Source of the DNA: a bacterium
GTDB lineage: Bacteria; Actinomycetota; Acidimicrobiia; Spongiisociales; JAENVV01
NCBI GenBank assembly: GCA_024641305.1
Contig: JAHEDI010000009.1
Location: 1 to 32,173, forward strand
DNA: 32,173 nt
Direction of reading: 5' to 3'
The notes below the pieces were generated by a model. It was not told the DNA's origin. It was given only the letters and a program-made list of their open reading frames with translations, and searched no databases. Both the position numbers and the translations under genes were made by a program. Shown one piece after another: positions 8,333-16,936 of the stretch. Each line of letters begins with the position of its first letter. Positions within the stretch are counted from its first letter, which is position 1.

Positions 8333-9060
8333 GCGAGTCTCTGGCAATAAGCGTTCGAGATCTGTACCTCGACTACGAGATCTATGAGGATCGCCGGGCG
8401 GCGATTCTCGAACGACTCGTCAAACGCGAAGGTACCGGCCGGAGGCTGGTGAGAGCCTTGAAAGGCGTCACGTTCGATGTCGCGATGGGAGAATCAGTCG
8501 GGATCATCGGATCGAACGGATCGGGCAAGTCGACACTGATGTCCGCCATCGCAGGGCTTCTGCCGCCGACGTCGGGCGACATCCTCGTTTCGGACGAACC
8601 GAAGCTGTTGGGGGTAGGCGCCACGCTGATGTTGGGTGCCAATGGGTACACCAATATCCGCATCGGACTGCTTGCCCTTGGTATGTCCTCCGACGAGGTG
8701 GACATACTCACGCCCGAAATTGCTGAATTTACCGGCCTGGGCGAAGCACTTGACCGTCCCTTCAAGACATATTCATCGGGGATGCGCGCCAGGCTCCATT
8801 TCGCCATCGCCACCTCGGTCCGTCCGAGAATCCTGCTCATCGATGAGGCTCTCTCGGTCGGCGACCAGGCGTTCAAGCACAAGTCCCGTGAGCGGATCGA
8901 CTCGCTCCTCGAGGAAGCAGGAACGCTGCTTTTCGTAAGTCATTCACTCAACGAAGTGTCAGCCATGTGCTCCCGGGTGATCTGGTTGGAGCAAGGCCGT
9001 CTCAAAGCCGACGGACCGCCCGATCGGGTCATCTCCAAATACGAAGCGTTCGCCGGTTAG
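8329..9060 (+). CDS. ABC exporter ATPase, polysaccharide/teichoic-acid type (TagH/Wzt N-domain-like)
   Basis: This 243-residue nucleotide-binding subunit pairs with the preceding permease. It has Walker A GSNGSGKST (61-69), the signature YSSGM (148-152) in the YSSGMRARL form typical of the RfbB/Wzt/TagH group, Walker B RILLIDEAL (167-175) and the H-loop FVSHSL. The start is ATG 8329, overlapping the permease stop; a longer frame from 8206 would lie inside the permease gene and precede the conserved N-terminus. It ends soon after the nucleotide-binding domain, so it lacks the C-terminal carbohydrate-binding domain of long Wzt proteins that selects capped O-antigen. The polymer exported is unknown. 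Confidence 0.9.
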   Translation: MSESLAISVRDLYLDYEIYEDRRAAILERLVKREGTGRRLVRALKGVTFDVAMGESVGIIGSNGSGKSTLMSAIAGLLPPTSGDILVSDEPKLLGVGATLMLGANGYTNIRIGLLALGMSSDEVDILTPEIAEFTGLGEALDRPFKTYSSGMRARLHFAIATSVRPRILLIDEALSVGDQAFKHKSRERIDSLLEEAGTLLFVSHSLNEVSAMCSRVIWLEQGRLKADGPPDRVISKYEAFAG

Positions 9061-9078
9061 GCCCTGCGCTTCAAGGGC
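9061..9078. terminator. Short hairpin between convergent genes
   Basis: GCCCT (9061-9065) pairs with AGGGC (9074-9078) around an 8-nt loop, exactly filling the gap between the stop of the ABC ATPase and the stop of the UPF0182 gene. The stem is only 5-6 bp and no T tract follows on either side, so termination is uncertain. Confidence 0.25.
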
Positions 9079-11741
9079 TAATTCAGGCCGAGTTTCTCTA
9101 CTGCCACTTTCAGCGCCTCGGACACCGAATCGGCTTGACCAACTGACCCGCTCGAGACGGCCGCCACACCGTACAGTCGTGGCGCCGTGGCATCGGCCGT
9201 ACCGATGACGACAATGGATCGAACCCAGACCAGTGCCCCTTCGACAGGAATAGGCGTCATCGGACCGAATTGAACCGCCGATCCGTTGGCGTTGAGCAGC
9301 GTAAACAGCGCAGCTAGATCCCGGTCCGTATCGATGGCCGCCTGGGCCACTCTCGGGTCGGACACCGGTCGACCAGGAGCGACTTCGATCCGAACCAACC
9401 GGAGGTTCTCAGGATTGTCGTGATCGGCAATTGCCAAAGCCGACAGCTCATTTCGAGCCGCAGCCGCATTGCCTGCCGAACCGACTCCATATGGGCGTAT
9501 CGCCACCCAATGCCCGGCGAGCGGCTCTGACTCGGGCATGAACAGCGACGCTGATGGAGCGGGGACTACGGGGGTGGAGCCGGCAGTACCCGAGGCCCGG
9601 GCCACGCCGTCGCCAGCGGACGCGCTAACCGCCCAGCTGTCCGAGCCATTGAAGAGGGTTTCGGCGTCCGACACGTGATAGCGGCCCAGCATCGACGTCT
9701 GAACGGTCAGGAGGTCATGGGGATACAGCAGATGATCACGCAACGAACCCGGCATGTTCGATATTGGCTCGACCAGGCCAGGAAAGATCGAAGACCAGGC
9801 GTCCAGAATGGGGTCATCGGCACCGCCGACCTCGGTCCGATACAGGTGAACGGTTCCATCGTAGGCGTCGACGGTTGCCTTGACAGAGGCGTGCATATAG
9901 TTGAAAGCCCGTCCGGACATACCGCTGGTCGTCGGGAGTCCTACCGAGCGAGCGAACTGCGAATGTGGGTACGTATTCGAGCTGGTATATCCATCGACGA
10001 TCCACGTGACTGCCCCGTCTGCTACCACTGGGTAGGGGTTCGAATCGAAAGACAAGAACGGGGCAAGCGCCGACAAACGTTCGCGAATGTCGCGCCGATA
10101 CAACAACTGAGAGTCGTCGGTCAGTTCCGAAGACACAACGGGTTCGATCTCACCCACACTCAGACCGAGAGTCAGTCGACGCCATAGGCTCGTGAGGGGA
10201 ATTCCGGTGCCGCCGTCGAATGCGGCGCCCCCCACCTCGGTGCGGTTGGTGCCGACGATCGCGTACCAACCAGCAAGATCCTCACCAAAATACAATTCGG
10301 GTCGTTCGGCCACCACTATTTCGGCTAGAGCAGCCAAATCAGGCCGACCATCAGCGGCCATGACATCGGCCGGAACAGCGATCACTCCGTCACCATGCGT
10401 ATAGACGAGATGGAACTGCACCCAGCCCTTCTCGGGGAGATCGGTCCGGCTGGAGTTTCGAGCCGCGATCAGGACAGGCCTGACAACCCCATCGATCTCG
10501 TACCGATCAAGGTCGACATCCCGAATCCGCGTGGCCGTCGTTCCCATCAGGACTTGTAGCGGCGCCACCATCTGATCCTCGTTCAGCAGCGGGATCCGTT
10601 TAAGGTCAGATTCAAGCGAAGCGCCTGGCGGACCATCGAGTCCATCAGCAAACGATTCCGTCACATGTTCGACCGAGCCGAGACCATACGCGGCGACGGT
10701 GGCTTCGAGATTGTCCGCAATGTATGGCAATTGACGTTCGCCTTCGGCCGGCATGACCACCAGCCAGGTAACCAGCGCCGGAAGAACCCAAAGAAGTGCG
10801 ACTTGGAGAGATCCCCACACGGCCAACCCGACCAGGGCCGGTCGCCACTGGGACCTTCGTACCCCGTAGAGCATGAGGGCGGCGACTCCAACAGCCACCA
10901 GAGCCATCACCCATAGCGACGGAACGATCACCTTCAATTCGGTGAACCCCGGGCCGTCAAAAGCACCATATTGGTTGGTTCCATTAGCGGGCCATTGTAC
11001 GAACAGGTAGGTGAGCGCTTGAGTGACGGCGTAGCCGGCTGCAATCAATCCCAGGTGCCTCAGGGCTCGCTCCGAGGAGCGCTTGCCGCCTCGCGGAATC
11101 TTGATAGCCCCATTGGCGATGTACCCGACAAGGGCGATTCCGCCAGCTATCAGCAACACCTGCCGGAGCCAACCGCTGGCCACGGTAAGGAACGGGAGAC
11201 GGAAGAGATGGTATCCGAGGTCCCACCCGATGTGTGACACGTCCTGACCCAGGTTGGGGCCATGTAGGAACAGCAGCCAAGGCTTCCATTGTCCCATCGC
11301 TGCCCAGGAGTCGCGCAGGATAACCAACATCGCCACCCCGAACAGCAGCCAGCGGTGGCCGGCTCCCATCCGCTGCCGGTACCTGACAACCAGCCGGTTG
11401 GGAAAGTTATCCCGGGCTGGTGTCATTCGATAGGCCGACCAGGCGGTCGGAAGCAGAATCGCGCCGGCAACTAGCAGCGCCAAGGCCGCCATAGTGAGCT
11501 GGGCGCGAACCTCGGTAGACCAGACGGAGGCGGTCGTAACCGTATCAAACCACCACATATCAAGTGCCATGTGAGCAACCCGACGGATGACGAATGCCAG
11601 CAGCACAAGGGCTATCAGCCCGGCACCCAGGCGGCGTTGCGGGGTGGTGCGGCGTTCTAACCACGCCACTATTGGGAAAGGAGGAGCAATTGGTCGGGTG
11701 ACGATCTGATGCAGATTAGGCATGATTTGGGGTTGCCGCAT
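9078..11741 (-). CDS. UPF0182 family membrane protein
   Basis: The 887-residue protein belongs to the UPF0182/COG1615 family, known across actinobacteria, cyanobacteria and clostridia and of unknown function. Several hydrophobic helices fill the N-terminal third, followed by a large domain probably outside the membrane. Hallmarks are NRTEVGGAAFDGGTGIPL, the SFDSNPYPVV strand followed by a TWIVDGYTSSNTYPHSQ segment, and a FNYMHASVKATVDAYDG segment. Length is usual for the family (about 900-1000). ATG 11741 is chosen; TTG 11765 would add 8 residues and ATG 11723 would remove 6, and none has a clear ribosome binding site. The gene lies 57 nt after the TIGR03084 gene on the same strand, so a two-gene transcript is plausible. 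Confidence 0.9.
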   Translation of the reverse strand: MRQPQIMPNLHQIVTRPIAPPFPIVAWLERRTTPQRRLGAGLIALVLLAFVIRRVAHMALDMWWFDTVTTASVWSTEVRAQLTMAALALLVAGAILLPTAWSAYRMTPARDNFPNRLVVRYRQRMGAGHRWLLFGVAMLVILRDSWAAMGQWKPWLLFLHGPNLGQDVSHIGWDLGYHLFRLPFLTVASGWLRQVLLIAGGIALVGYIANGAIKIPRGGKRSSERALRHLGLIAAGYAVTQALTYLFVQWPANGTNQYGAFDGPGFTELKVIVPSLWVMALVAVGVAALMLYGVRRSQWRPALVGLAVWGSLQVALLWVLPALVTWLVVMPAEGERQLPYIADNLEATVAAYGLGSVEHVTESFADGLDGPPGASLESDLKRIPLLNEDQMVAPLQVLMGTTATRIRDVDLDRYEIDGVVRPVLIAARNSSRTDLPEKGWVQFHLVYTHGDGVIAVPADVMAADGRPDLAALAEIVVAERPELYFGEDLAGWYAIVGTNRTEVGGAAFDGGTGIPLTSLWRRLTLGLSVGEIEPVVSSELTDDSQLLYRRDIRERLSALAPFLSFDSNPYPVVADGAVTWIVDGYTSSNTYPHSQFARSVGLPTTSGMSGRAFNYMHASVKATVDAYDGTVHLYRTEVGGADDPILDAWSSIFPGLVEPISNMPGSLRDHLLYPHDLLTVQTSMLGRYHVSDAETLFNGSDSWAVSASAGDGVARASGTAGSTPVVPAPSASLFMPESEPLAGHWVAIRPYGVGSAGNAAAARNELSALAIADHDNPENLRLVRIEVAPGRPVSDPRVAQAAIDTDRDLAALFTLLNANGSAVQFGPMTPIPVEGALVWVRSIVVIGTADATAPRLYGVAAVSSGSVGQADSVSEALKVAVEKLGLN

Positions 11742-11798
11742 CGTGACAGGGGTTGGCGAACTCAATCAGCCGCCCGTTGAAGGCCTGTCCGACGAGCG

Positions 11799-12593
11799 CT
11801 ACGGCCAGCGGGCTTTCGGACCTTCGGTTGACGGACCGGCGAACGCCTGGGCTTTTTCGAGCCAATCGCGACCCAGATCCGTCATCGTCAGTGTGGTGTC
11901 GTCGACATGGCGTCGCTGCGTGACCACCAGACAGAAGTCTTCAGCGGACCCTTCGACCGATTCGGTTGCCCCCTCTGGTCCGTAGAGCCACCGTTCGCCG
12001 GACGGCGACAACAACTCCACCCGAACCGACTCGGACGGCACCGAAAGCCCCCGGTTGGTGTATGACCACGCCCGGGTGATGAATCCGAGCTGGGCGATGT
12101 GCTGCAGGCGGTCGGTCGGAGGACGGACGGCACCGACCGTGTCAACGACATCCTGGCCATGGGCCCAGGTTTCCATAAGGCGAGCCGTCAGGAACGACCT
12201 GGAACTCATCGACGGACCGTACCAGTTCACCCGCTGATCATTGGTGAGTCCGGCCGATGCCGCCGCCAGCGCCTCGCGGTTGGTGCGCCACTCCTCCAGA
12301 AGGTCGCTCGATCGCATCTGCCGGTAGCCGCCCAACGTCAGCTCGTCGATCGCTTCGTCCCCTCCGCCAGCGATCGAGAACAGCTCTCCCAGGAGATTCG
12401 AGAAGCGTTCGGGATCGGTGATTGCCAGGACAGCGGAACGGTCGAAGTACGCCAGATGACCGATCTGGTCCGCAACCGACCACCGGGGGCTCGGCGTGGG
12501 ACTCGACCATTGTTCCGAGTCCAGGCCAGACACGATCTTGTCCAAAGCCTGCTGTTCGGCAATCAGGTCAGTACGGATCTGACTGACGTCCAT
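11799..12593 (-). CDS. TIGR03084 family, DinB-like (mycothiol-dependent type) metal-binding protein
   Basis: This 264-residue cytoplasmic protein has a DinB-fold N-terminal domain: RWSVADQIGHLAYFD near residues 38-52 supplies one conserved His, and METWAHGQDVVD near 137-148 supplies another. Together these match the maleylpyruvate isomerase-like, mycothiol-associated group that actinobacterial annotation calls TIGR03084. Relatives bind a divalent metal and use mycothiol as cofactor, but no reaction is known for this subgroup. Start ATG 12593 has AAGGA about 10 nt upstream. The gene diverges from the VOC gene (119 nt apart) and precedes the UPF0182 gene. Confidence 0.8.
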   Translation of the reverse strand: MDVSQIRTDLIAEQQALDKIVSGLDSEQWSSPTPSPRWSVADQIGHLAYFDRSAVLAITDPERFSNLLGELFSIAGGGDEAIDELTLGGYRQMRSSDLLEEWRTNREALAAASAGLTNDQRVNWYGPSMSSRSFLTARLMETWAHGQDVVDTVGAVRPPTDRLQHIAQLGFITRAWSYTNRGLSVPSESVRVELLSPSGERWLYGPEGATESVEGSAEDFCLVVTQRRHVDDTTLTMTDLGRDWLEKAQAFAGPSTEGPKARWP

Positions 12594-12712
12594 TCACAAT
12601 CCATCCTTGCGGGTCTTCCTATTGTGCCTGGCCGAGCCACCGATCGACAAACCCCCATTCAGACGTATTCCGATTGCGGGCTGGATTAGCCTCCACTTAA
12701 AGAGGAGTAACC

Positions 12713-13078
12713 ATGAACAACCGGATCACCCATTTTGAGTTTTACTCCCAGAACCCCGCCGCCTCTGTCACATTCTTCGAAAATGCCCTGGAATGGTCAT
12801 TCGAGCGCTGGGGGGATCAGCCATATTGGCTAGCGAATACCGGCGACAGCCCCGGCGGTATCAATGGTGCGGTTTCGGCACTCACTGATCCAAACGAGAC
12901 GCCACACACGCTGAACACGATCGATGTCGAGGACCTCGATGTGGCGATCGAAGCATGCGTAGCGGCCGGGGGTACCAAAGTATCCGATGTCATGGACATC
13001 CCGGGAATCGGACGCTGGGTGCGGATTCGAGAACCGGGCGGAAACCTATTCGGGATGATGGAGTCGGCTACCCAATAG
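12713..13078 (+). CDS. VOC (glyoxalase/bleomycin-resistance fold) family protein
   Basis: This small 121-residue protein has two beta-alpha-beta-beta-beta modules of the vicinal-oxygen-chelate superfamily. It begins ITHFEFYSQNPAASVTFFENALEW and ends with a WVRIREPGGNLFGMMES strand, where the final Glu is the usual metal ligand. Close relatives are listed simply as VOC family proteins and the substrate is unknown. AAGAGGAG lies 6 nt before the ATG, the best ribosome binding site in the window, so expression is probably efficient. It diverges from the TIGR03084 gene, which also belongs to a cofactor-linked detoxification-type family. Confidence 0.87.
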   Translation: MNNRITHFEFYSQNPAASVTFFENALEWSFERWGDQPYWLANTGDSPGGINGAVSALTDPNETPHTLNTIDVEDLDVAIEACVAAGGTKVSDVMDIPGIGRWVRIREPGGNLFGMMESATQ

Positions 13079-13139
13079 CACTGGCCAGCGTCCGACTCAA
13101 GAAGCCATCCTGGAGGATGTAATCGACTTCGTCCCGCTT

Positions 13140-13949
13140 ATGTTGGTGCTGGCATCAGCCCTGCTTCATGCTTCGTGGAACCTGATTGTCAAAGGTAGCC
13201 AGGATCGCCTCATCGCCGGCTTCGCACAAGCCGCTTTTGGGGCCATCGTCTTCTCGCCGGTCCTGTTCATATCCGGAATACCGACCGAGGTTTGGCCGGC
13301 CATCGCGCTATCCAGCTTCATTCATCTGTCCTACACCGTGACACTCGTCACGGCATACAACCATGGCGACATGTCCCTCGTTTATCCCGTCGCCCGAGGA
13401 ACGGCCCCGATACTCGTGACCATCGCCGCGGCCCTTCTGCTCGACGACGTGCCATCAGTCGCCGGCATGCTCGCCATCGCTCTGGCAGTGGGCGGCGTCT
13501 TCTGGGTGGCAGCCGGGAAGAATCGGAACGGGATCTGGTGGGCGGTCCTCACAGGAGGCATCATCGCGGCCTATACCGTCAACGATGCGGCGGCAGTTCG
13601 ATCGCTCGAGGCGGCGCTCCCCTATACCATCGCGACATTCTTCGGACAGACGCTTCTTCTCATCCCGGTCATCATATGGCGCCGGTCACTCACCCAAGCG
13701 GTCACCAGTCTCCGCATGGAATGGCGCCGCCACCTTTTTGCAGGCATGGCGTCGGCCGGCGCGTACGCGTTGGTTCTGTCGGCGGCCCGACTGGCGCCAC
13801 TTGGCCTGGTCGCAGCCTTTCGTGAAACGTCTGTCGTTTTTGGAACCCTTGGCGGCCTTTGGATTCTTAGAGAACCCGCCGCTCGATCCCGCCTTAAGGG
13901 CGCTGCGCTCATCGCCGCTGGACTGGTTGTCCTAGTCATCAGCAGCTAA
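13140..13949 (+). CDS. EamA/DMT family transporter
   Basis: The 269-residue membrane protein has about ten hydrophobic helices in two homologous halves, as in the drug/metabolite transporter superfamily. The opening helix with LLHASWNLIVK, the motif HGDMSLVYPVARGTAPILV in the first half and LAPLGLVAAFRETSVVFGTLGG in the second are diagnostic of the EamA repeat. Members export amino acids, metabolites or drugs, and the substrate is not predictable. ATG 13140 has no close ribosome binding site. A GGAGG at 13112-13116 lies 23 nt upstream and the frame is open there, but no acceptable start codon fits it. It follows the VOC gene by 61 nt and may share its transcript. Confidence 0.87.
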   Translation: MLVLASALLHASWNLIVKGSQDRLIAGFAQAAFGAIVFSPVLFISGIPTEVWPAIALSSFIHLSYTVTLVTAYNHGDMSLVYPVARGTAPILVTIAAALLLDDVPSVAGMLAIALAVGGVFWVAAGKNRNGIWWAVLTGGIIAAYTVNDAAAVRSLEAALPYTIATFFGQTLLLIPVIIWRRSLTQAVTSLRMEWRRHLFAGMASAGAYALVLSAARLAPLGLVAAFRETSVVFGTLGGLWILREPAARSRLKGAALIAAGLVVLVISS

Positions 13950-14021
13950 CCGGCCGGCTTCCCTCGACGACGTCTCCCAAGACACAACTACACCGGCATC
14001 ACAACATGCCACACTCGGAAT

Positions 14022-14231
14022 ATGGGCAAGCCATCAGGGTTCAGTTTCACACGACGCAAGAACGGCGACGTCGTCCTCTCCCATCAGGGTCGCGTCGTCA
14101 CCATCCTGCGCGGTCGCCGAGCAGATGCTTTCGTGAAAAAGATCGAAACCAGCGATGGTCAGGAGCTCATGGCGCGACTTACCGGCAACTATAAACGAGG
14201 AAACGAACACCGAGACTCCGGCGGAAGCTAA
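14022..14231 (+). CDS. Small conserved actinobacterial protein of unknown function
   Basis: This 69-residue basic protein has N-terminus MGKPSGFSFTRRKNGDVVLSH followed by a hydrophobic strand VVTILRG and ends QELMARLTGNYKRGNEH. I recognise this as a small protein recurring as hypothetical in actinobacterial genomes, where the FTRRKNGDVV and TGNYKRGNE ends are conserved. No catalytic motif, signal or membrane segment is present. The charge pattern would suit nucleic-acid or protein binding, but that is a guess. The overlapping frame starting at 14006 is Arg/Ser-rich noise. Confidence 0.72.
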   Translation: MGKPSGFSFTRRKNGDVVLSHQGRVVTILRGRRADAFVKKIETSDGQELMARLTGNYKRGNEHRDSGGS

Positions 14232-14429
14232 GCGAACACTGGCATACCAATCACAGATCGAAGGTGGCCGTTGCGGTCAGATCGATCGGGTCGCCACGCT
14301 CCGGAAAATACTGTCGTCCATGCCAAGATTGAGAATCAGTTTCGAGCCGCTCTGGGCGAAGACGGATCGGGCAGGGCACGCCGCATTAGCGAGCAACCTA
14401 CGATTAAGTGTGACAATCGAGGAGGTTGT

Positions 14430-14801
14430 ATGGCCGAAGAAGCGACGTTCACACCACAGGGCATCCAGCGACTAGTCGCCGAAGCGAAGGACCTCATGAC
14501 CGTCCGCCAGGTTGTCGGCGAACCGATTGAACGCGACGGTGCCACTCTCGTTCCGGTTGTCGAAGTCCGCGGTGGAGGTGGCGGAGGAGGCGGCGGGGGT
14601 GCCAACGCCACCGATGACATCGGAAGCGGTGAAGGCATCGGGTTCTTCATACGAGCCCGTCCGGTCGGCAGCTATGTCATGTCGGACGGCAAGGTTCGGT
14701 GGGAACCCGCCATCGACGTCACGAAGATTGCCGTGTTCGGCAACATTGTGGCGTTGATCTTGTTCCTGGCAATCTGGAAGTCCCGCCGACGCTCGCCATA
14801 G
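14430..14801 (+). CDS. GerW/YtfJ-like (sporulation-protein family) with C-terminal membrane helix
   Basis: This 123-residue protein resembles the Spore_YtfJ family (PF09579): VVGEPIERDGATLVPVVEVRG near 28-48, then a run of ten glycines (48-57), then GFFIRARPVGSYVMSDGKVRW. A hydrophobic helix near residues 100-116 followed by KSRRRSP would anchor it with the bulk in the cytoplasm or cell interior. In Bacillus, GerW is a spore germination protein; in non-sporulating actinobacteria related genes are common and their role is unknown. ATG 14430 has GAGGAGG 5 nt upstream, so an in-frame extension back to 14271 is rejected. It precedes the FtsH-like gene by 281 nt on the same strand. Confidence 0.83.
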   Translation: MAEEATFTPQGIQRLVAEAKDLMTVRQVVGEPIERDGATLVPVVEVRGGGGGGGGGGANATDDIGSGEGIGFFIRARPVGSYVMSDGKVRWEPAIDVTKIAVFGNIVALILFLAIWKSRRRSP

Positions 14802-15082
14802 CTGGCGCACCGGGACAAGAGGTTCCGCCCAAGCCACACGAGACCCCGCGCCGATCACCCGGTCTTCTGAAACAGCTCGCGGCGAGGCAGGATCTGTCCA
14901 ACCGCTTCCCACTTCCCCAGCACACCGGTATCGCTCCTGCCGCACCTGGCGACCGTGACACCACTCTCTGCGGTTGCAGCCGCACGCTCCCGGCGGAAAT
15001 ATTCGAGAGTCGCCAAAGATTTCCCTGGTCATGGGACCGCTTTGCGCCTAGTGTCAAACCTACGGAACCACGGAGAGTGGCT
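14802..15082. other. Intergenic region before the FtsH-like gene
   Basis: These 281 nt stay open in the frame of the downstream protease, but the translation is low-complexity (Pro/Arg/Ala-rich), overlaps GerW if extended, and lacks family similarity, so it is treated as untranslated. The region probably carries the protease promoter. No hairpin or repeat stands out. Confidence 0.5.
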
Positions 15083-16885
15083 ATGGGCGTGAGGGAGCAC
15101 CGGGAGGAACAGCGGCAACGCCGCCTGTTGAAGCTGTCCGGATGGCTGCTCATCCCGGCCGGATACTTGTGGTGGCGGATCGCATCCGGCCAGCCGATGT
15201 TCCCCCAGATCACCCTGCCAGACGAAGCCATGTTCTGGCTGCCCGGCCTGGCGATCATTCTCCTACTGTCGATCGTCATGGTGGCGCCGATGCTCACCAA
15301 TTCTCGATCCCCTCACATCATGTTCTTGCCAGAACAGATTGACATCGGATTCGATCAGGTCCAGGGAATGGGCCGCATCGTCGAAGATGTCAAGCACACC
15401 CTTACCGTCTTGACCGATAACGACCAGTTCCGCAATCAGATGGGCGGCACACCGCGACGGGGCATTCTCTTTGAAGGACCGCCAGGGACCGGCAAGACCC
15501 ACCTGGCCAAGGCGATGGCCAAGGAAGCCGGAGTTCCGTTTCTCTTCGTTTCATCGACCGCCTTCCAGAGCATGTGGTACGGAATGACCGCCCGGAAGAT
15601 CCGCGCCTACTTCAAGGCCCTTCGAAAAGTCGCCCGTGAAGAAGGCGGCGTCATTGGCTTCATCGAGGAAATTGACGCCATCGGTATGCGGCGATCTGAA
15701 ACCTCGGAGTCCCACGCGGATCTGAGCATCAACCGCTCGATGTCGTCTGGGACCGGGGGCGTGGTCAACGAACTTCTGATCCAGATGCAATCGTTCGATC
15801 AACCTGCCGGGCGCGAAAAGCTCCACAATTGGACGGTGGCCAGGGCCAACAAGTTCTTGCCGGCTCACCGCCAGATCCAAATCAAACCCACTCCGTACAA
15901 CAATGTCCTTCTCGTCGCTGCCACGAACCGGGCCGCCTCGCTGGACACCGCGCTTCTGCGCCCTGGCCGCTTTGACCGCCAGCTACATTTCGGGATCCCT
16001 GGTTCGTCGGCCCGACGCGAGCTGATCGATTTCTTCCTAGGCACGAAGTCACATGATCCCGAACTTGACGAGGATCAGGTACGGGTTGACATCGCATCAG
16101 CGACCCTCGGATACACCCCCGCGTCCCTCGAACGCCTCTTCGACGAAGCACTACTCATTGCCCTGCGGGATCACCGCAATGCCTTGTCGCTCGATGACGT
16201 GTGGCAAGCCAGAACCGACACCGAGTTGGGCCTTGCCGAACCCGTCGACTCCCCCGAGCACGAACGCGAATCAATTGCCATCCACGAGGCCGGCCACGCC
16301 ACGGTCGCCTACCTGGTTGGGAAAGGCCGTCGCCTCGAGATGCTTTCCATCATCAAGCGCCGGGAAGCGCTCGGATTCCTCTCCCACCGCATGCAGGAAG
16401 AGCGTCACACACAAAAGCGGAGCGAACTCGTCGCCCTCATTCAGATCTCCCTTGGCGGCATGGTGGCCGAGGAACTCTTCTTCGGTGAGTCGGGAACCGG
16501 TCCCGCCGGTGACCTCTCAGCAGCCACCAATGCGGCCGTCGAAATGGTCGGGTCACTCGGAATGGGTGGATCACTCGTCTCGTTCCGGGCTCTTGATCCT
16601 GGCGTGCTCGGCGGCAATCTGGCGGCCAAAGTGCTCTCGGATTCCCAAGCGCGCGGCCAGGTGGATGCAATTCTCAGTGAGAACAAGGTAATCGTCGACG
16701 ATCTCCTCAGCCGTCATCGTCATGTTGTCCGGGCTCTGGCTGACGCGCTTCTCGACCGGAACGAACTGATCGGTGACGAAATCATCGACGTCATCCTGGC
16801 GGCCCAGCGGGCTAGCGACCTGCCAATCGAGATCGATCTGCGCGATGGCGTGCCGGTGATAGGTCCACACTCCCCGGTCGGTTAG
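15083..16885 (+). CDS. FtsH-like membrane-bound AAA zinc metalloprotease, divergent
   Basis: This 600-residue protein has two N-terminal membrane helices (about 18-33 and 51-72), an AAA module and an M41 peptidase domain. Walker A is GPPGTGKTH (132-140); Walker B reads IGFIEEIDA (191-199), so the usual Asp is Glu195 while catalytic Glu196 is kept. The pore loop is FQSMWYGM (161-168) in place of the usual F-V-G type. The second region of homology has TNRAASLDTALLRPGRFDR (281-299) with its Arg fingers. About 35-40 extra residues (239-273) sit between Walker B and that region. Zinc ligands are His401 and His405 in HEAGH and probably Asp477 in GDLSAAT, so proteolysis should be possible. ATG 15083 has GGAG 7 nt upstream. 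It likely degrades membrane or unfolded proteins and is probably a second, specialised FtsH paralogue. Confidence 0.88.
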   Translation: MGVREHREEQRQRRLLKLSGWLLIPAGYLWWRIASGQPMFPQITLPDEAMFWLPGLAIILLLSIVMVAPMLTNSRSPHIMFLPEQIDIGFDQVQGMGRIVEDVKHTLTVLTDNDQFRNQMGGTPRRGILFEGPPGTGKTHLAKAMAKEAGVPFLFVSSTAFQSMWYGMTARKIRAYFKALRKVAREEGGVIGFIEEIDAIGMRRSETSESHADLSINRSMSSGTGGVVNELLIQMQSFDQPAGREKLHNWTVARANKFLPAHRQIQIKPTPYNNVLLVAATNRAASLDTALLRPGRFDRQLHFGIPGSSARRELIDFFLGTKSHDPELDEDQVRVDIASATLGYTPASLERLFDEALLIALRDHRNALSLDDVWQARTDTELGLAEPVDSPEHERESIAIHEAGHATVAYLVGKGRRLEMLSIIKRREALGFLSHRMQEERHTQKRSELVALIQISLGGMVAEELFFGESGTGPAGDLSAATNAAVEMVGSLGMGGSLVSFRALDPGVLGGNLAAKVLSDSQARGQVDAILSENKVIVDDLLSRHRHVVRALADALLDRNELIGDEIIDVILAAQRASDLPIEIDLRDGVPVIGPHSPVG

Positions 16886-16936
16886 TCGGCCGCTGGCGTC
16901 CCCGCCTCCAACGTGCACCCCGACTAGTTTCCATTC

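Noticed and set aside
14699-15082. In-frame N-terminal extension of the FtsH-like protein
   Set aside because: It overlaps GerW, has low-complexity Pro/Arg composition, and a good ribosome binding site points to ATG 15083 just before the first membrane helix.
16883-16926. TAGTCGG / CCGACTA inverted repeat after the FtsH-like gene
   Set aside because: Seven-base arms separated by 30 nt with no T tract are not convincing as a terminator.
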